Below the pieces are notes generated by a model. The model had not been told where the DNA came from, did not search any database, and was given only the letters and a program-made list of their open reading frames with translations. From Sanguinoderma infundibulare (taxonomy: Eukaryota > Basidiomycota > Agaricomycetes > Polyporales > Polyporaceae): a stretch of DNA of 64,000 nucleotides. Each line of letters starts with the position of its first letter. The stretch's first letter is position 1. Below, in pieces: positions 24,862 to 37,287 of this stretch. The position numbers were made by a program, and so were the translations under genes. The DNA is taken from assembly GCA_032821775.1 (NCBI GenBank), contig JAVLRN010000007.1:2294001-2358000 (forward strand), read 5' to 3'.

Positions 24862-27546
24862 ATGCCCAACTCTGAAGACGAAGAACCCCCGACAGAAGTC
24901 GATCCGGCCTACCTTGCATTTTTCTCGAAGAGCGTTGACGACTTTCGCGCGCACCTCGCCGGCAGAGATGGCAGCGACCCCCCGCCGGCCTCTTATTTCG
25001 CGCCCCGCACCCACTGGAGTAGTACGGAGAAGGATGCTTTCTTCCGGGGTCTCGCTGTGCACTCTCGTCTCAGACCTGACTTGATCGCGGAGGAGGTCAA
25101 AACCAAGACTGTGCCGGACGTCCTCGTCTACCTCGCGACCCTCGCGGAGGCGGAACGGGAGGTGAAGAGAGGCACGTCATACTTGGATGGACCCAATCGC
25201 TTCGCCGGTGTCAAGATTTCACGTGGTGACCTCCCCGCTGCCCTCGATGTATCCGAAGACTGGGTCGCGTTCGAGGAACGCATGGCCAACGCCATGATAG
25301 CTTTCCAGCCGAAGTTGGACCAGGAGGCCATCACTCAAGTCCGCGAGAAAGAGGTCCAAGCACGTAGGTCCCTCATCCGTGCCCCGAAAGGTGCAACTCG
25401 TGCGACTTCCAAGGAGCGCGATAGGGAGGGGGAGAAGGCTAGGCGAGAGGAGTTTGATAAATGGCTGGCGGAAAGGAAGTCGGACTGGGAGGCAGAAGAT
25501 ATGCTGTTGTCACTGGATCGCGTCAGATTGAAGACCCTCGATGCGATGCTCAAGGACGAGGAGGATGGATGCAGTGTGCTCGGGGAGGCCGACGGGTACA
25601 AGTCGGAAGAGGAGCCTTCGCCTCTGCGAGCGATGTTTGATATAGAACAGGCGGATGAGCAGCCTTCTCGCGTTGCACGGATACATGCGACAGATGACCA
25701 GCTCATTGATCCTGTGCTCCTCGAACTCTCTCAGCCCGCCTCCATATTTTCCTCCGCTGCAATGCCCGTGCCTTCTGGTAACGCCGCTGGATCCTCCTCA
25801 GTCCCAGAACCACTGTTATCCACGTTTCAACCCGCCATCTACTCTACACCTCCCGTTCCCTCCAGCTCGGCACCCACATCTCCACAGCTCTCGCTGCACA
25901 CGACTCCCACCACTACGGCCGCTCCGTCCTTTGGCACCAACGAAGGTTCCGGTTCCATTGGGAATCTTTCGCAGATGTCCCCAGGTGCCAGGAGACGGTA
26001 CCAGAAGAGACTTTACATGCGCAAAAAGCGCGCTCAGGCAACCGGCGGTGTCGTGGTCGAAGCAGCCGAACGGCTGAAACCGGGGAGGAAGCCCAAAAAT
26101 GTTGCGCCACTCAAAAAGCTGCTAACTCAAGACGTGCCCTCCTCACCGAGTACGCCTGGAGACGCACTCCAGCCAGCTGCACTTACTTCTCAGGACGATC
26201 ATAGCTCTGCACCGCGTGCCAAGGCGCCAAGAAGAAGCCAGCAGGATTCATGCCGAGTGGAGTTCACTTCGAAGGGCATCAATTCCCAACGATTGCGTAG
26301 GGAAGGTTTCGCCCTGTTTCACCTCCAGGCAATCGCGAAGCTGATGCAGTACGTCTGGCACTCTTCGCGCCCTTTGTTCACGCTTACAGACGTTCTTTTA
26401 GGACGTACAACCAGCTTCATGACGTTCCTCGGTCCATTGGATCTGCGATATCCGGTGAAACCCTGAGCATGCTGCACGGCCTTGTCGTCAACTTCGTCGC
26501 TGAGGTCATGTCGCGCGCGATTGTCTGGCGAGAGCAGGAGCGGGTAGCCAAGCTCCAGACGAAGGCCTGGCGCTTGAGGGAAAATCAGGTTCGTATGGCT
26601 CATGAACCGGCTCTGTATGCGCTTATGACTAAAGTACTCACCGTTCTAGGTTATCTCTGCAGCGAACGTTAAACAGGCGCTGACGCTATATGGCGCCGAG
26701 TCGCTCAACAAGCATGCTCACTTTACTCGTCTTCTCGATGAAGTCGTTATCGACGGCGACGAAGCAGGTGCGGAGGCAGAGGTGGTAGACGAGGCAGATC
26801 AACACATTCTCGCGTCATCATCCCCCGCTTCTGGCGACCGTATGGGCGACACCGAAGATGAAGACGAGGAGGATATCGATGGCGGAGCTGACGGGCTACT
26901 TCTGACGCCTCTGTCGCTCCTTCGAACCATATTTCCTGCCTTCACAAACCCGCCATCCGGACCTTTTGAAAATACCTCTGCAGCCGTCGATCCCTCGGTC
27001 TACATGCCCTGGCCGTCTTCCAGCCTCCTCTTCGGCGGTGCAGAGCCGCCAGCAGATGATGATCTCTTACCGGACCACCTTGACGAGACCACGCTCGCGA
27101 ACGAGATCTATGAAGACGTTCAGCTCAACAAGGAGGACCGCCGCCGTGCCGTGGAGGAGGAGAGAACGCTGTGGGCGATGGTGAACGCCAAGGATCCGAA
27201 CCCCGATCTCTCTGCGGACGCTGTACAGTTTGATCCCGAGGATCCGCCTATGCCCGTCGAACAGCCAGAGCAACCACGGCGGAAGCAGAAGCGGAAGCAC
27301 CGGGCGGTCGAGGGGAAAGCGGATGCAGAGGCGGACGGGCGGGGCGGGGAGAAGGCTGTCGAAGGGGGGACGACCGCGGACGCCGCGATAGACGTGGACG
27401 AGCGAGAGCTGGCGGCGTCAAAGCGCCGTCGCGTGGGCCGTGGGGGGAAGAAGATGAACTACCTGTCGCAGCAGCAGCTGTTGTATATGCAGCCTGGGGC
27501 TGACAGTCGGATTAAGAGCAGCGTGTACGTGCTCGATAGCGATTAG
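24862..27546 (+). CDS. SANT plus histone-fold-like protein, candidate Rrn5 (Pol I UAF subunit)
   Basis: Three exons (introns 26349-26401 and 26589-26649) encode 856 residues. Near residues 50-105 the stretch HWSSTEKDAFFRGLAVHSRL, RPDLIAEEVKTKTVPDVLVY is a SANT/Myb-like helix set with the W..EK..FF spacing typical of Rrn5. A basic coiled region follows (KERDREGEKARREEFDKWL), then a long Ser/Pro-rich linker. At residues about 475-600, ISGETLSMLHGLVVNFVAEV, WREQERVAKL and VISAANVKQALTLYG have the helix-loop-helix pattern of a histone fold. The C-terminus is acidic, then very basic (SKRRRVGRGGKK), and ends VYVLDSD. Yeast Rrn5 belongs to the upstream activating factor, which positions RNA polymerase I at rDNA promoters with histones H3 and H4. 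The family call rests on remembered pattern only. Confidence 0.6.
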
Positions 27547-27875
27547 GCGTGGGTTTTTGTGCTCCTTTGGTGATAACGTAACGTACTCGAAGGGTGGCGG
27601 AGGTCGGTGTAGGCTGCGCGTGCTGGTATTGTACCAAATGTTCAAAAGTAGCATACGACATCTTGGACACTTGCTTGCCAGTTGGACAATAGTATTATAG
27701 TGATCCGTACATCATCTAATCTCATACGCGGTCCCAGTATCTCGGATATGCTCGACTAGTAACCCTAATTGAAGCCCGACGTACAAACGGTGTTGATAAA
27801 CCAAGAGGAGACCTATGAATCGAATCGTCTAGGAGGGGATTACAGCTAAGGTACAGTACAAGTCCCTCCGCCGTC
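27547..27875. other. Convergent intergenic region
   Basis: About 330 bases between two convergent stop codons. It should hold two 3' untranslated regions. No structure was seen. Confidence 0.5.
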
Positions 27876-28663
27876 CTAAATTATACCTGGAATCAGCTTG
27901 TAAGGGGTCCTCTGTGACCACGCCAACCACTCGTCCTTGAACTCCTTCCGAAGGATCTCGTCTTCGGTGCCCACCCTGAGAATCATAACGATGGGGATCC
28001 ACGCCACTTCTGCAGCCCAGGCGACGACAAGCAGCCTCCCGATGAGCGTGCTCATGATCCCGCTCTCCGCCAACCAAGAGCCCGCGCCGGTTAGACACAG
28101 TAGGGTGCCGATGGTCACCATGATAAGGGCGGTGTAGCTCGGGTGGCGGACGATGGAATAAGGGCCGTCGGTGACGAGCTTGTGGTTCTTGCGGATGGAG
28201 AGCTCGAACGTGAAGTGGCGTCCGAGGGCTCGGTAGCAGAGGATGCGCATGACACCTCCGATGACGCAGAGGAAGGTGCAGAAGAGGAAGGTAGAGGTGA
28301 TCCGCACGCCCAACGCGGAGTTGGCTGGACGCCAGGCGAGCATGGGCAGGACATGCTCGGCGACGGGTGGTGGGAGGTACGTCGCGAGGATGGTGGCGAC
28401 CTCGAAGATGATGAAGCTTTGGGTCAATGTCTGTGGGACGTCTATTAGCGGGGGGTTGGAGCAAATAACAACTGTATATGTACCTTCTCAAGGGCGCGCA
28501 CCCACGGCGGGCGGACCTGCTGTACTATGTACTTGACGCGGGAATACTTGGACTGCTCGTGCGGCGGAGAACGCGGGTTTGGGGGAGTGAAGGTGATGAA
28601 GTTGGCGTAAGCCGTCAGGAGCAGAAGGGGGATCTTGAAAAGAGCTGGTGCAGCGACACTCAT
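27876..28663 (-). CDS. Protein-S-isoprenylcysteine O-methyltransferase (ICMT, Ste14-type)
   Basis: Two exons, about 245 residues. Exon 1 begins MSVAAPALFKIPLLLLTAYA, a membrane segment. Exon 2 has several further hydrophobic helices and the ICMT signature: IRKNHKLVTDGPYSIVRHPS, YTALIMVTIGTLL, then after two helices EDEILRKEFKDEWLAWSQRT and PYKLIPGII. The RHPSY motif and the C-terminal E..L...F..EW..W...TPY motif bind SAM and the prenylcysteine substrate. The enzyme methylates the C-terminal farnesyl- or geranylgeranyl-cysteine of Ras-type proteins and mating pheromones in the endoplasmic reticulum. In basidiomycetes several ICMT paralogues are common, and which one this is cannot be told. Complete, no defects. 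A TATA candidate lies 65 bases upstream. Confidence 0.92.
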
Positions 28664-28727
28664 GGTGGAGACGGGTAGTAGGTAGGACTACGGTGGTGCA
28701 CTGTAGACACAGCAGCGGAGAGCACAT

Positions 28728-28734
28728 CCTTATA
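28728..28734 (-). promoter_or_regulatory. Candidate TATA box of the ICMT gene
   Basis: TATAAGG on the minus strand, about 65 bases upstream of the ICMT start codon. Supported by position and sequence only. Confidence 0.35.
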
Positions 28735-30198
28735 CTGCTCGACCGGATGCACTCCCGGTCTGCGTCTGCGACCCTCGGAGCGCATGACTGAGATGAAGAT
28801 ACCTGTAATGGACTTCACCGTCCTTGCGTTCCTGCAGAAACGACAAGGGTGGTCCATCCGGGCGCCGCTGTCGTGACAAGCGGACATGCTGATCCTGCGG
28901 TTCAGCAGCGGGCGCTGCCGAAGGAGGCAATCGAGTGAGAAGTTCAGTACAAAAGGGTGCTGGGAGCCGATATGAGGTGAGCTGGGCGCGAAATCGGTGT
29001 GCGTGTGACTCACCGAAGGCGCTGTGGTCTGGGAGAGACCAGGCTGCAGGGCGCCGAGGACAAAGATGGTGCTGCAGAAGACTACTGCAGTCCGTCAAGA
29101 GATAAAGGTCCAGTCACCTGTTCGCACAGCGGATGCTTCTGGGTGGGAGTGCTGAGAAACTAGGCACTCAATGAGTACGTTACGCCCGCCGAGGATGCTT
29201 CATGACCAGGTTAGCGCACCGTTTGAAGCGGACTGCCTGGCTTGTGTACCACCGGTACTAGACCTTGTCATTGCCAAGCGATCGAACAATCTGGCAAGCG
29301 AATCAAAGACGTTGCAAAGGTCACCGGTCACCTATGCTTTGCCTAACAGGCTATGCTCCAGATATCTATGCTCTAAATCAGCTTCGCTCATCCCAATCTG
29401 AAAGGATGGTTTGGAAAGTACATTGCAATTTCTCATAACGCTATGTCCGTACCCAGGTTTTCCTATGCATTATGGGCTCTTATGCATTACTGGATCGTCA
29501 TTTGGGTGTAAAGCGCCCATTTGGTACCTACCCGATTCAACGCATTATGAGAAATTGTACTGTACGTACGAGGCTGCTACAGCTCGGAGATCTCGCGGCC
29601 ACTGTGCACGAGCGAGTTACGGCGGACGAGCCGGAACCGTCGTTCTTCTGCAAGAGACGAGCGAGATAATGCGTCAGGAAGGCTTCCATCGACAGTACGG
29701 TTCGCCGCTCGCTACGGCGCTTGCTTGGCAGCGGAGTACGGAATTTCGTTCGGAGAAGGTGGCTTGATCGGAACCTACCATGTGTGGAATTCCAACAGGA
29801 TTCTAAGTGGGGTCCGAATGTACGTGTAGTGTCATGCTGCATGTTGTGCGCAAGGGCCAGCAAAGAGCTGGACCGGTCAACGAGAGATGTTTTGGCGGCA
29901 CCTTCAACCCAGACCTTACCACAGCAGGTGTGGGAAATGACATTCCTAGATTGGTCCCCTGATTGCCGGGCCGGAAGGTCCAGATATGGAAGGTCACGTT
30001 GTTGGCAGTTGGAAACTTGCTGTGGTTGCGGGCGTCGAGAAGCGTTGAATCCGAAGGACCACCATCCCTCCTCCCTTCGCTCAGGCCCCAGAGGCTGATC
30101 TGCCTCCAAGTTCGACACTGAGTGGTTCACCCTCCTTACATAACACCTCTGCCAGCCCTCCGCTGTTATGACCTTACGCATCACCACCAACAGGGGCC
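28735..30198. other. Long divergent intergenic region
   Basis: About 1.46 kb between the ICMT and the Rif1-like gene. A minus-strand ORF of 237 codons (29537-30250) has no recognisable domain and no family pattern and overlaps the next gene start. The only clear structure is the imperfect inverted repeat at 29418-29565, annotated separately. Confidence 0.45.
29418..29565. repeat. MITE-like short inverted-repeat element
   Basis: Two 24-base arms (29418-29441 and 29542-29565) are inverted copies with 21 of 24 matches, sharing CAATTTCTCATAA. They flank a 100-base centre with no coding potential. The size and layout fit a non-autonomous miniature transposon. Target-site duplications are not obvious, so this is a candidate only. 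Confidence 0.4.
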
Positions 30199-33100
30199 AT
30201 GGCTGGAGGTTACGACACCACACCACATAACCCAACGCAATCACCAACATATTTCACGTCGCCCATCCGTACCCTTGTCGGATGCCTTGGGGATGACACT
30301 GAAGACGACATCAGCATTCACGACCTTTTGGACGCATACACGACGCTCGCCTTTCGCATGCGTGTCATTTGCGCCTCATTGACCGGGATCGAATCGACAA
30401 TACCCGCTCTTCAAGTCCTTGATACTCGCTCCGTTCCCCTTTCCTACCGAATTCAACGCGACCTACGCCGTGCCCTGGAGGACCCATCTGGCTCGTCAAC
30501 ACCTCAAACCGGCAACAATACCCTTACAGGCGCGAATGTTGACCTTCACGGAGATCTTCTATATGCCGCCCGAGATTCGTCTGCTCTATGCCAACTGGCC
30601 ATACAAGTTGTTTCACTGATATTCGGAGTACCTGCTTTGCATTCATTCTTCGAAAGTAAGTAAAACCTCCGCTTGTGGATGTATGCGCCCTGATATGTTC
30701 ACAGCCCCCCTTCTTTCTCAACTTCTCCACGACTTATTGACGATCGCTCGTTCATCTGACCTTCCAAGCTTTGACGGTGATAGGACCTCCACGTTGGCTG
30801 CCACGGTTTTTGCTACTATTCGATTGCCCGCCACAGTCATGCTGTCCAACCAAGACGCTGTCGTAATGTGGATGGGGGAGTTAGCGGCACATATCTCACC
30901 GAAAACCAATGCTTCTAAGGTGAGTTTCCATGTAAAAACTGTCACGTCGGTAGTTGACACCGCGCCAGATCATGCACCACCTCTGGTCGGAGTACCCGGT
31001 GGTTTGCCTTCCCCATACCATCAACGTTTTGCCGGAGATTTTCTCTCGCCTAGTCTCCTCAGATACCGCCACCCGCGCAGATGCCACCGTCGCGCTCTCC
31101 GGATTTACCTGCGCACTGTTGTTCATGTGGTCGTCCGTTCGAAGCAACTTCAAAACGGCCATCCTTGTCGAATTGCGCCAATTCTTGTTCCCGGAACACT
31201 CGCCCGATCGAGGACACTTACCAGATCTTCAGCTCACTCACATCATCACCCGCGAACTCAAAGAAGATACTGCGGGCGCTCCCCACAAAGGTCCACGGTG
31301 GGCAATCACCGTTGTCTGCTGTCTTATCCTCCTCTCCGGCCATGGCGTCTTCGACAGCCACCGCTTGTGCAGGTTCGTCCTCAAAACAGCGGAACTGGTC
31401 ACGAATCGCAAGAAGACACCGGGCTCCGAGCTTCTCATGTGCATCTGGAGGTCGCTCATCTGGGCGTTCGCACAGTTCCCCGAGGATGATGACATTCCCC
31501 GGAAGACGAATTCCACGGAGCAGTCCTCTGACCTTCCCGCAAGTCGACGTGAGTCCGCTTTTAAGATCGTGAAGCAAGAACTTCGAGGAGGGACTGGGAT
31601 CTGCCTGATCGGTAGCCTACTATATGCGCGTCCGGGTCGCTCGGGGGATAACCCTGATCTTGACAAAGTGATCTCGGTTTTGAAGGCCATGGTCTCGAGT
31701 CCGTCCGACGCCATCTATCAGGAAGGCGTTTCCGTCCTCCAGAGGCTGGTTGGCGCAATCGGCACCGGTGAAGGCGTCGTCAGCGACGAATCCTCCAACG
31801 CTGCATGGACGCCGGACGATATTCCTATCAAGGCCATGTTCTCGCGTCTCGCACTTGACGCAGACCTATCCGTGTTCTCATCTTCCGTGAACAAGGCCAA
31901 CCGCGTCGCTCTATCTGCTGTACCGCCCCTGCTTGAGCAAGAGATTCAACACCAGTGGAAGCAGCTCCTGGAGGTCTGGAATATGTGCGTTCGTCGGGAG
32001 CTTCAAGGAGCTGAGCTTGGCGTTCTTCCGGTATGTGTCACACTCTTGATGCGCGACCGTATATCTTATATCTGCGTCTAGGACGGTCTGCTGCACGTAT
32101 GGCAGGCACTTCTCCTGGTGCAGACGCACCTGACGCAAGGGAAAGGACACCTTACCACATCTCAGGAGTATACGGGTTTTGTTATATCCGCCATTGCGGA
32201 CTTGCTGGACTGGAACCCATCCACAGACGCGAAACACCCTCCCCTCTCCGCAAATGTCGTCCAACAGCGCGTACTATCCGCTTGCCACCAACTCTGGAGC
32301 GTCATGAAGAACGTCTTCTCAGACGCTTGGCTCTCATCCGCTGCCGGCTCTCTTCTCGCCAGTGTCGTCCGCCATACGTTCGACCTTTCTACAGATAATG
32401 TGAAGATATCATGGAGCGAGTTCTCCGCTTCTCTCGTCTCGACAAATGCCCCGGATCTCGTCACGCGGTTGGTGGCCGAAGACGAGGAGCATCGCAAAGC
32501 AGACATCCGTCAAGAGCTGTGGCTGCTAACCGCAAAAACTTGGACGTCGAGGAAGCCCCCGCCGAGTTGGATGGACTCGGTCGATCTTCTGATACTACCT
32601 CTCCGGTACGCTGAGACTCCACAGACATCACAATGTAGCTAAGCTCATGATTTTTCCAGGCATTGGACCATGGAAGATGCAGACGTGACAGTCTGGGGTA
32701 CGATCCTGCAACATGCGGTCTCTCAAGCCGAACTGGCCTCCGAATCATCTCTGGTCGTTTTCGATGCTATCGCGGAACGGGGATTTGAGGATCCCGCCAG
32801 GTCAGTATCTACTGCAAAGTATTCGACCTCATGCCTGAATCGACATGCACTTGCAGGTTGTTGAACGCGCCGAAGATCTTCATCCATCTCTTGTCGTTGT
32901 TCAACGTGACCGGCGGCGTTGTTAAGACATCCGTCTTCCTCAAACACGTCGGCATTGTCCTGCGTGACCTCTACTTCGAGCCGGAGGAGAGCATCCCTAC
33001 GGCTGTCCAAGCGTTAGGACATCTCCGACGCATCATCCAAAGCTGCCCCTCCGATGCCACCCTACATGTTCTTTACTGCCTCACTGATGGCGTATCCACC

Positions 33101-34708
33101 TGGGTCGGCGATGAAAACGCGGTGCTGCTAATTCAAGAGCATAACGACGTGGTCCGTATTCATTCATCGTCCTCGCTGCATCATTCACTAACCGCCTTTT
33201 AGGTTGTTCCGCTCTACTGCGATGCGCTTGACGCGCTGAGGAAGATACCCATGTCTGCCGATACCCTGAAGGCCCTCGCACCGTTCCTTTGCTCCGCATT
33301 CGTTCGAATACCTGAGCCCGGTCGCGGTCCACTCGCGTTCTGCGAGTTCTGGACTGACATCCAACCATCATTGAATCTCGTCAACGGGGCGTACCCGGAG
33401 GAAATCAAGGCAGCGCTGCGGGCTTCGCATGACGTCCTCGGAATCGACGTCCTTGTTGATATTTCTCTAGATTCAGAGTCACACTCGGATAGACTCTCAT
33501 CAGCGTGGGTGCGTATCATCCTTCACAAGTTCTATATCCTGCGCCGAGCAAAGCCCTGACCGCCGTGCACGAAATAGACGTCCCCTGCGAAGTCCTCTCC
33601 CGGGAAGCCGCGACACGCGCCGGGAGAAAACAGCCATGACAATCAAGCGCGCGCATGGCAGACCACTCTGTCTCCACTCCGGGAGAAGTCCACGCCCACC
33701 GGGAGCCCCTGTCCATCGCCGGCTGTCGCTCCCTCGCGGTCCAAACGACGCCGTTCTCATGGACACGCGGACGCCGACTCCCCAGCAACGCTTGCAAGGA
33801 GACGCAACGACGACGCCAGTCGAAGCTCGGACTATATGCCCAGCTCTCCAACGGAAGCTTTGCGCGCGCGACGTCTCGCTGCGGGGCCTTTGAGCCGTGT
33901 TGCCCATGAGCGATCACGGACAGCTTCGGACCGACCCATCAAGCGCCGTAAGCTGTCGCCTCCGACCGCACCTGCAGACGGGCCTTCAAAGCACAAAGCT
34001 TCCTCTGCGGCATCCTCGAGCTCGAGTCGCAGCAAGTGGCGGTTCGACTGCGTGGAGGTCGAATATGCCGAGCGGCGCACCTCGACGACAGGGTCGTCTA
34101 CTCCCAAGCCTTCCAAGACGGCTGCAGCACAGATCCTCAGCCCAGAAGTGCCATCACCTGCGGCGCAAGCCAGGACAGCGGGGCCATCTTCGGACGACTA
34201 CGATGCATGGGAAGTCCCAATATGCGTCGATGACGACATGGACGTCGTCCCCGACAGTCAGCCATCGTGCGAGTACGGCGACGACGACTCCCTGCTCCCG
34301 AGTTTCATGAAGGCTCACAGGGGCAAGCGCGAGCAATCTCCCGACGACACGGAGGTCGTCCTGCGCCACGACCCAGTCGACTTGGACGACATGCCGTTTC
34401 CTTCGAGCAAGGCCTTGGGCAAGCGGCCGCAGCGCCCATCGCGCAACCAAACCGCACCTCCGAGCTTCCTGCGCGAAGACTCCCCGGTTGCAGCGCACGA
34501 GCACACCGCAGCTCCACCTCTGCAGCGGGCCCACACGGCGTTCGCGCAGCTCGAAGGGCTTCAGAACGTCCTGCAGGAAGTTGGATCGCAGCTCGATGCC
34601 GACCAGATGGTCGCAGTGTCTACCCTTGGGCATAACATCGGGACTCTGATGTCCGAGAAGTGGTTGAGGAAGGTGAGGGGAGATGGCAGGACGCGCCGGA
34701 AGAAGTAG
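30199..34708 (+). CDS. Large HEAT-like protein with disordered basic tail, candidate Rif1
   Basis: About ten exons encode about 1,350 residues. The N-terminal 1,050 residues are helical and leucine-rich in a HEAT/ARM manner, for example ISIHDLLDAYTTLAFRMRVI, LLSQLLHDLLTIARSSDLPS, LPEIFSRLVSSDTATRADAT and SDAIYQEGVSVLQRLVGAI. An intron at 33509-33577 (phase 0) joins this part to a disordered tail rich in Ser-Pro and Arg, including REKSTPTGSPCPSPAVAPS, SRSKRRRSHG and PIKRRKLSPP. A final helical patch is FAQLEGLQNVLQEVG, and the protein ends KVRGDGRTRRKK. A giant helical-repeat N-terminus followed by a phosphorylatable basic tail is the plan of Rif1, which controls telomeres, replication timing and DNA-end repair. 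I did not find a convincing PP1-binding motif, so the name stays tentative. Another HEAT-repeat nuclear protein is possible. The spliced frame is intact. Confidence 0.5.
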
Positions 34709-34926
34709 TAATAATGGTCGTGGGATAAAGGGAAGGGCATAGAAGGCACGATGTCGACGGGCCTTTAGCTATGTACTGCGGGGTAATTGCGTTATTTCTA
34801 TCTTTATTATGAGGTCTTCTGTGCTCGGGAAGCAATGACCTTCGAGGCGTGCGGCAAAGAGCACTGATGTTGCACTGGCTTAATAGCCGATTGGTCCGAG
34901 GAGTTATATTGACATGGCAGCTGAGA

Positions 34927-37287
34927 CTACTCGTATACTTGGCAGCCGTACTGGGCGTTGCCTTCTCGACTGAAGGTAATGATGTGATCTGTAAACTCGT
35001 GTGCTTCAGCATCGCCCCCAAGTCCATCCGGCACAGAAGCAAAGACGTACCACCAAGGCGTCGGGTCGTGAAGCCCACTTCGCAGTAGCAGCTGGACGAC
35101 GATAAGGCTCAGCGCGTCGCCAGTCGAACGCAGCATGAGAAGCAACGCACTAGTAGTATATCCATTTTCGCCTGAAGACTCCGATCTCCTCCCGTGCCGA
35201 CGCATCGTCCGTGTCCATAATGCCGGGGTACTCAGCCTTGAGCGCTGTGAGCATACGTGCATTAGAACTGCGATCACATGGCCCACGAGCGAGGTCGCGA
35301 CAGCATACCCGGAATGACGGTGTCTTCGAATCGAGCCTCGAATCGTCTCCGCCATTCGCGAAGCGTGCGGGAATAGTGCGGGCCGATGTTGGACACCGAG
35401 TCGACGACCAGCTTGCCTTTCGACCCCCTTGTCAGAGTGTCGACGAGGAAAGTCAGGGTGGGTAGGAAGCCTCCTGGGAAAACTGGAGAAGCGCAAATGA
35501 GAGTCAATAAACGGTATCGGAGTGTTCGATGCCGATTAGAGCCGTTTGAATCGAGACTCACTCTGGAAGCACGATATGTGGGCGTGAGCGGGGCCAAAGC
35601 GTGCCCGTTAGATGTATTTGGAGTTTGCGGATCGACTGTTGCTTACCCATTTCCGGATGAAGTCGACTTCACGCATGTACTGCTCGAACCCTGGGTGGAC
35701 GGCCGTTTAGCGCACGCCTTCTCACGAAGAAAATATAAGGATACGCACTGGCTTCGGGAATGGTAATCCCCTGCACGACACCGGCTCCGGTCTCCTTGTT
35801 CAATGCCCAGTCGATTTTCGACCAGTAAGTCTAGGACGCATACATCCATTAGCTCAAGCTGACGGCGGGAACATGGATACATATATGCGCTCAGAACGCA
35901 CCTCCATGTACTCCTTGCCCACAGCTTCGACCATCTCGATGCTCACGAGGCGGTCGAACGCGCCTTCCCATTCTGGGGGCATGTTCCTGTAGTCCATGAG
36001 GTGTACGCGAATCCGATCTGACAGCCCGGCAGCGGCAGCCCGCGCCCGTGCGAGCTCCGCCTGTTGTGTGGAGAGGGTGAGGGTGTCGACGGTCGTGCCT
36101 GGGATAGTGGAGGTGATGAGCAGGGACATGGATCCCCATCCCGAGCCGATTTCCAATACCTAGGTGTATGCGGGTCTGTCAGGGCCATGTCCGAGGAGGG
36201 CAAAAACAGATGGATATATGCGCATGCCTCACCTTGTGGCCAGGGCGGATGTCGGCTTTGCGGATGATGTGTCGCAGCTTTCGGAATTGCGCCGCCTCAA
36301 GAGGATCGTGTACATCGGAGTCATGGGCATGTCGGACCTGAGCGTGGTGGGCAAAGAGGCCGAGTACGTTGAGAGAGAAATCTTTGAACAAGTCGTGGTC
36401 CTCAGGCTCGGCGAGCGTCGAAGGAGTTGATGCGCCAGTAAGGGAAGGTGTTTGACCCTCTTTTGGCGAGGAATCGGGCGAAGTGGAGGGTTCGCAGAGA
36501 TCACCGTCAAGTTCGGGGAAGATTGCGCAAGAGTACGTCATGTCTTTCGATAAGAAACCTGGAGAAGGTGCGTTAGCTGTATGCCCTCTAGGGACGACCG
36601 AACAAGCGCAGATAGCGACCCGAATGTCGACTGATGCTGTTGGGGGTGGCACTTACCCATAAACATAGCGTTGCTGATATCATAGTGTGCACTAATGTTT
36701 TTCCTCGCGTTCGTCACGGTGTTGACGATGCGCGCGGTAAGACCGAGTTCAGGCAAGTTGCTCACAAGACGAGTAAACAAGGAGTTGTCTATCGCAGAGA
36801 GTTGTGCTCGGTTGGCCAAGAAGACCTGAGAATACACGGTCAGACGACCGAATAGTTGGCACGCGGACCTTGCAGGCCACCGAATGGACGCACCAAGAAG
36901 ACTTTGACGAGGTCTTGGCAATCAATCTCCCCGTACATGTATGCTTCTGAGAAGCCCAAGTCGCCCATGGCGCAAAGACGCAGCCAGAAATTTGGATTGC
37001 GTACTGTGAGCTCTGCCACTGGTACATGAGAAGTACCGGATTCATGGCTATGGTGATCCCTCTCCCGCCTCTCGCCGAAGGTGTAAGTATGGCCTGGCGT
37101 GTGGATTATGAGAGTGCCATTGGTGACGTTTCGCAACAGGCTGCAGAGTTGCATAAGAATGTATGCGTTCTGGTGGAGGTCACAGAACGATCACATACCT
37201 CGTTGCGGCTTTCTCGGCGAGTGTACAGAGGGGAGTCTTGAGGTACGAGGAGGAAGTTGTGACGATGGAGCTGGCAAGACCGGCCAT
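34927..37287 (-). CDS. Cyclopropane-fatty-acyl-phospholipid synthase family protein
   Basis: A minus-strand gene of about ten exons and 520 residues. Exon 1 is MAGLASSIVTTSSSYLKTPL, and exon 2 opens LLRNVTNGTLIIHTPGHTYT. Family motifs follow: NFWLRLCAMGDLGFSEAYMYGE is split below 20 residues as LGFSEAYMYGEIDC; then ARKNISAHYDISNAMF, FLSKDMTYSCAIF, VLEIGSGWGSMSLL (SAM motif I), TVDTLTLSTQQAELA, IRVHLMDYRNMP, RLVSIEMVEAVGKEYM, ITIPEAR, FEQYMREVDFIRKWIFPGG and LREWRRRFEA. The C-terminus is IYYYCYCEVGFTTRRLGDH. The enzyme adds a methylene group from SAM across a cis double bond of phospholipid acyl chains, or methylates related lipids. Relatives in fungi also include C9-methyltransferases of sphingolipids, but the full LGFSEAYM/YDISN set points to the CFA branch. 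The gene converges on the Rif1-like gene with a 218-base gap. Confidence 0.88.

Noticed and set aside
29537..30250. Minus-strand ORF of 237 codons
   Set aside because: No motif, composition like a random frame, and it overlaps the start of the Rif1-like gene.
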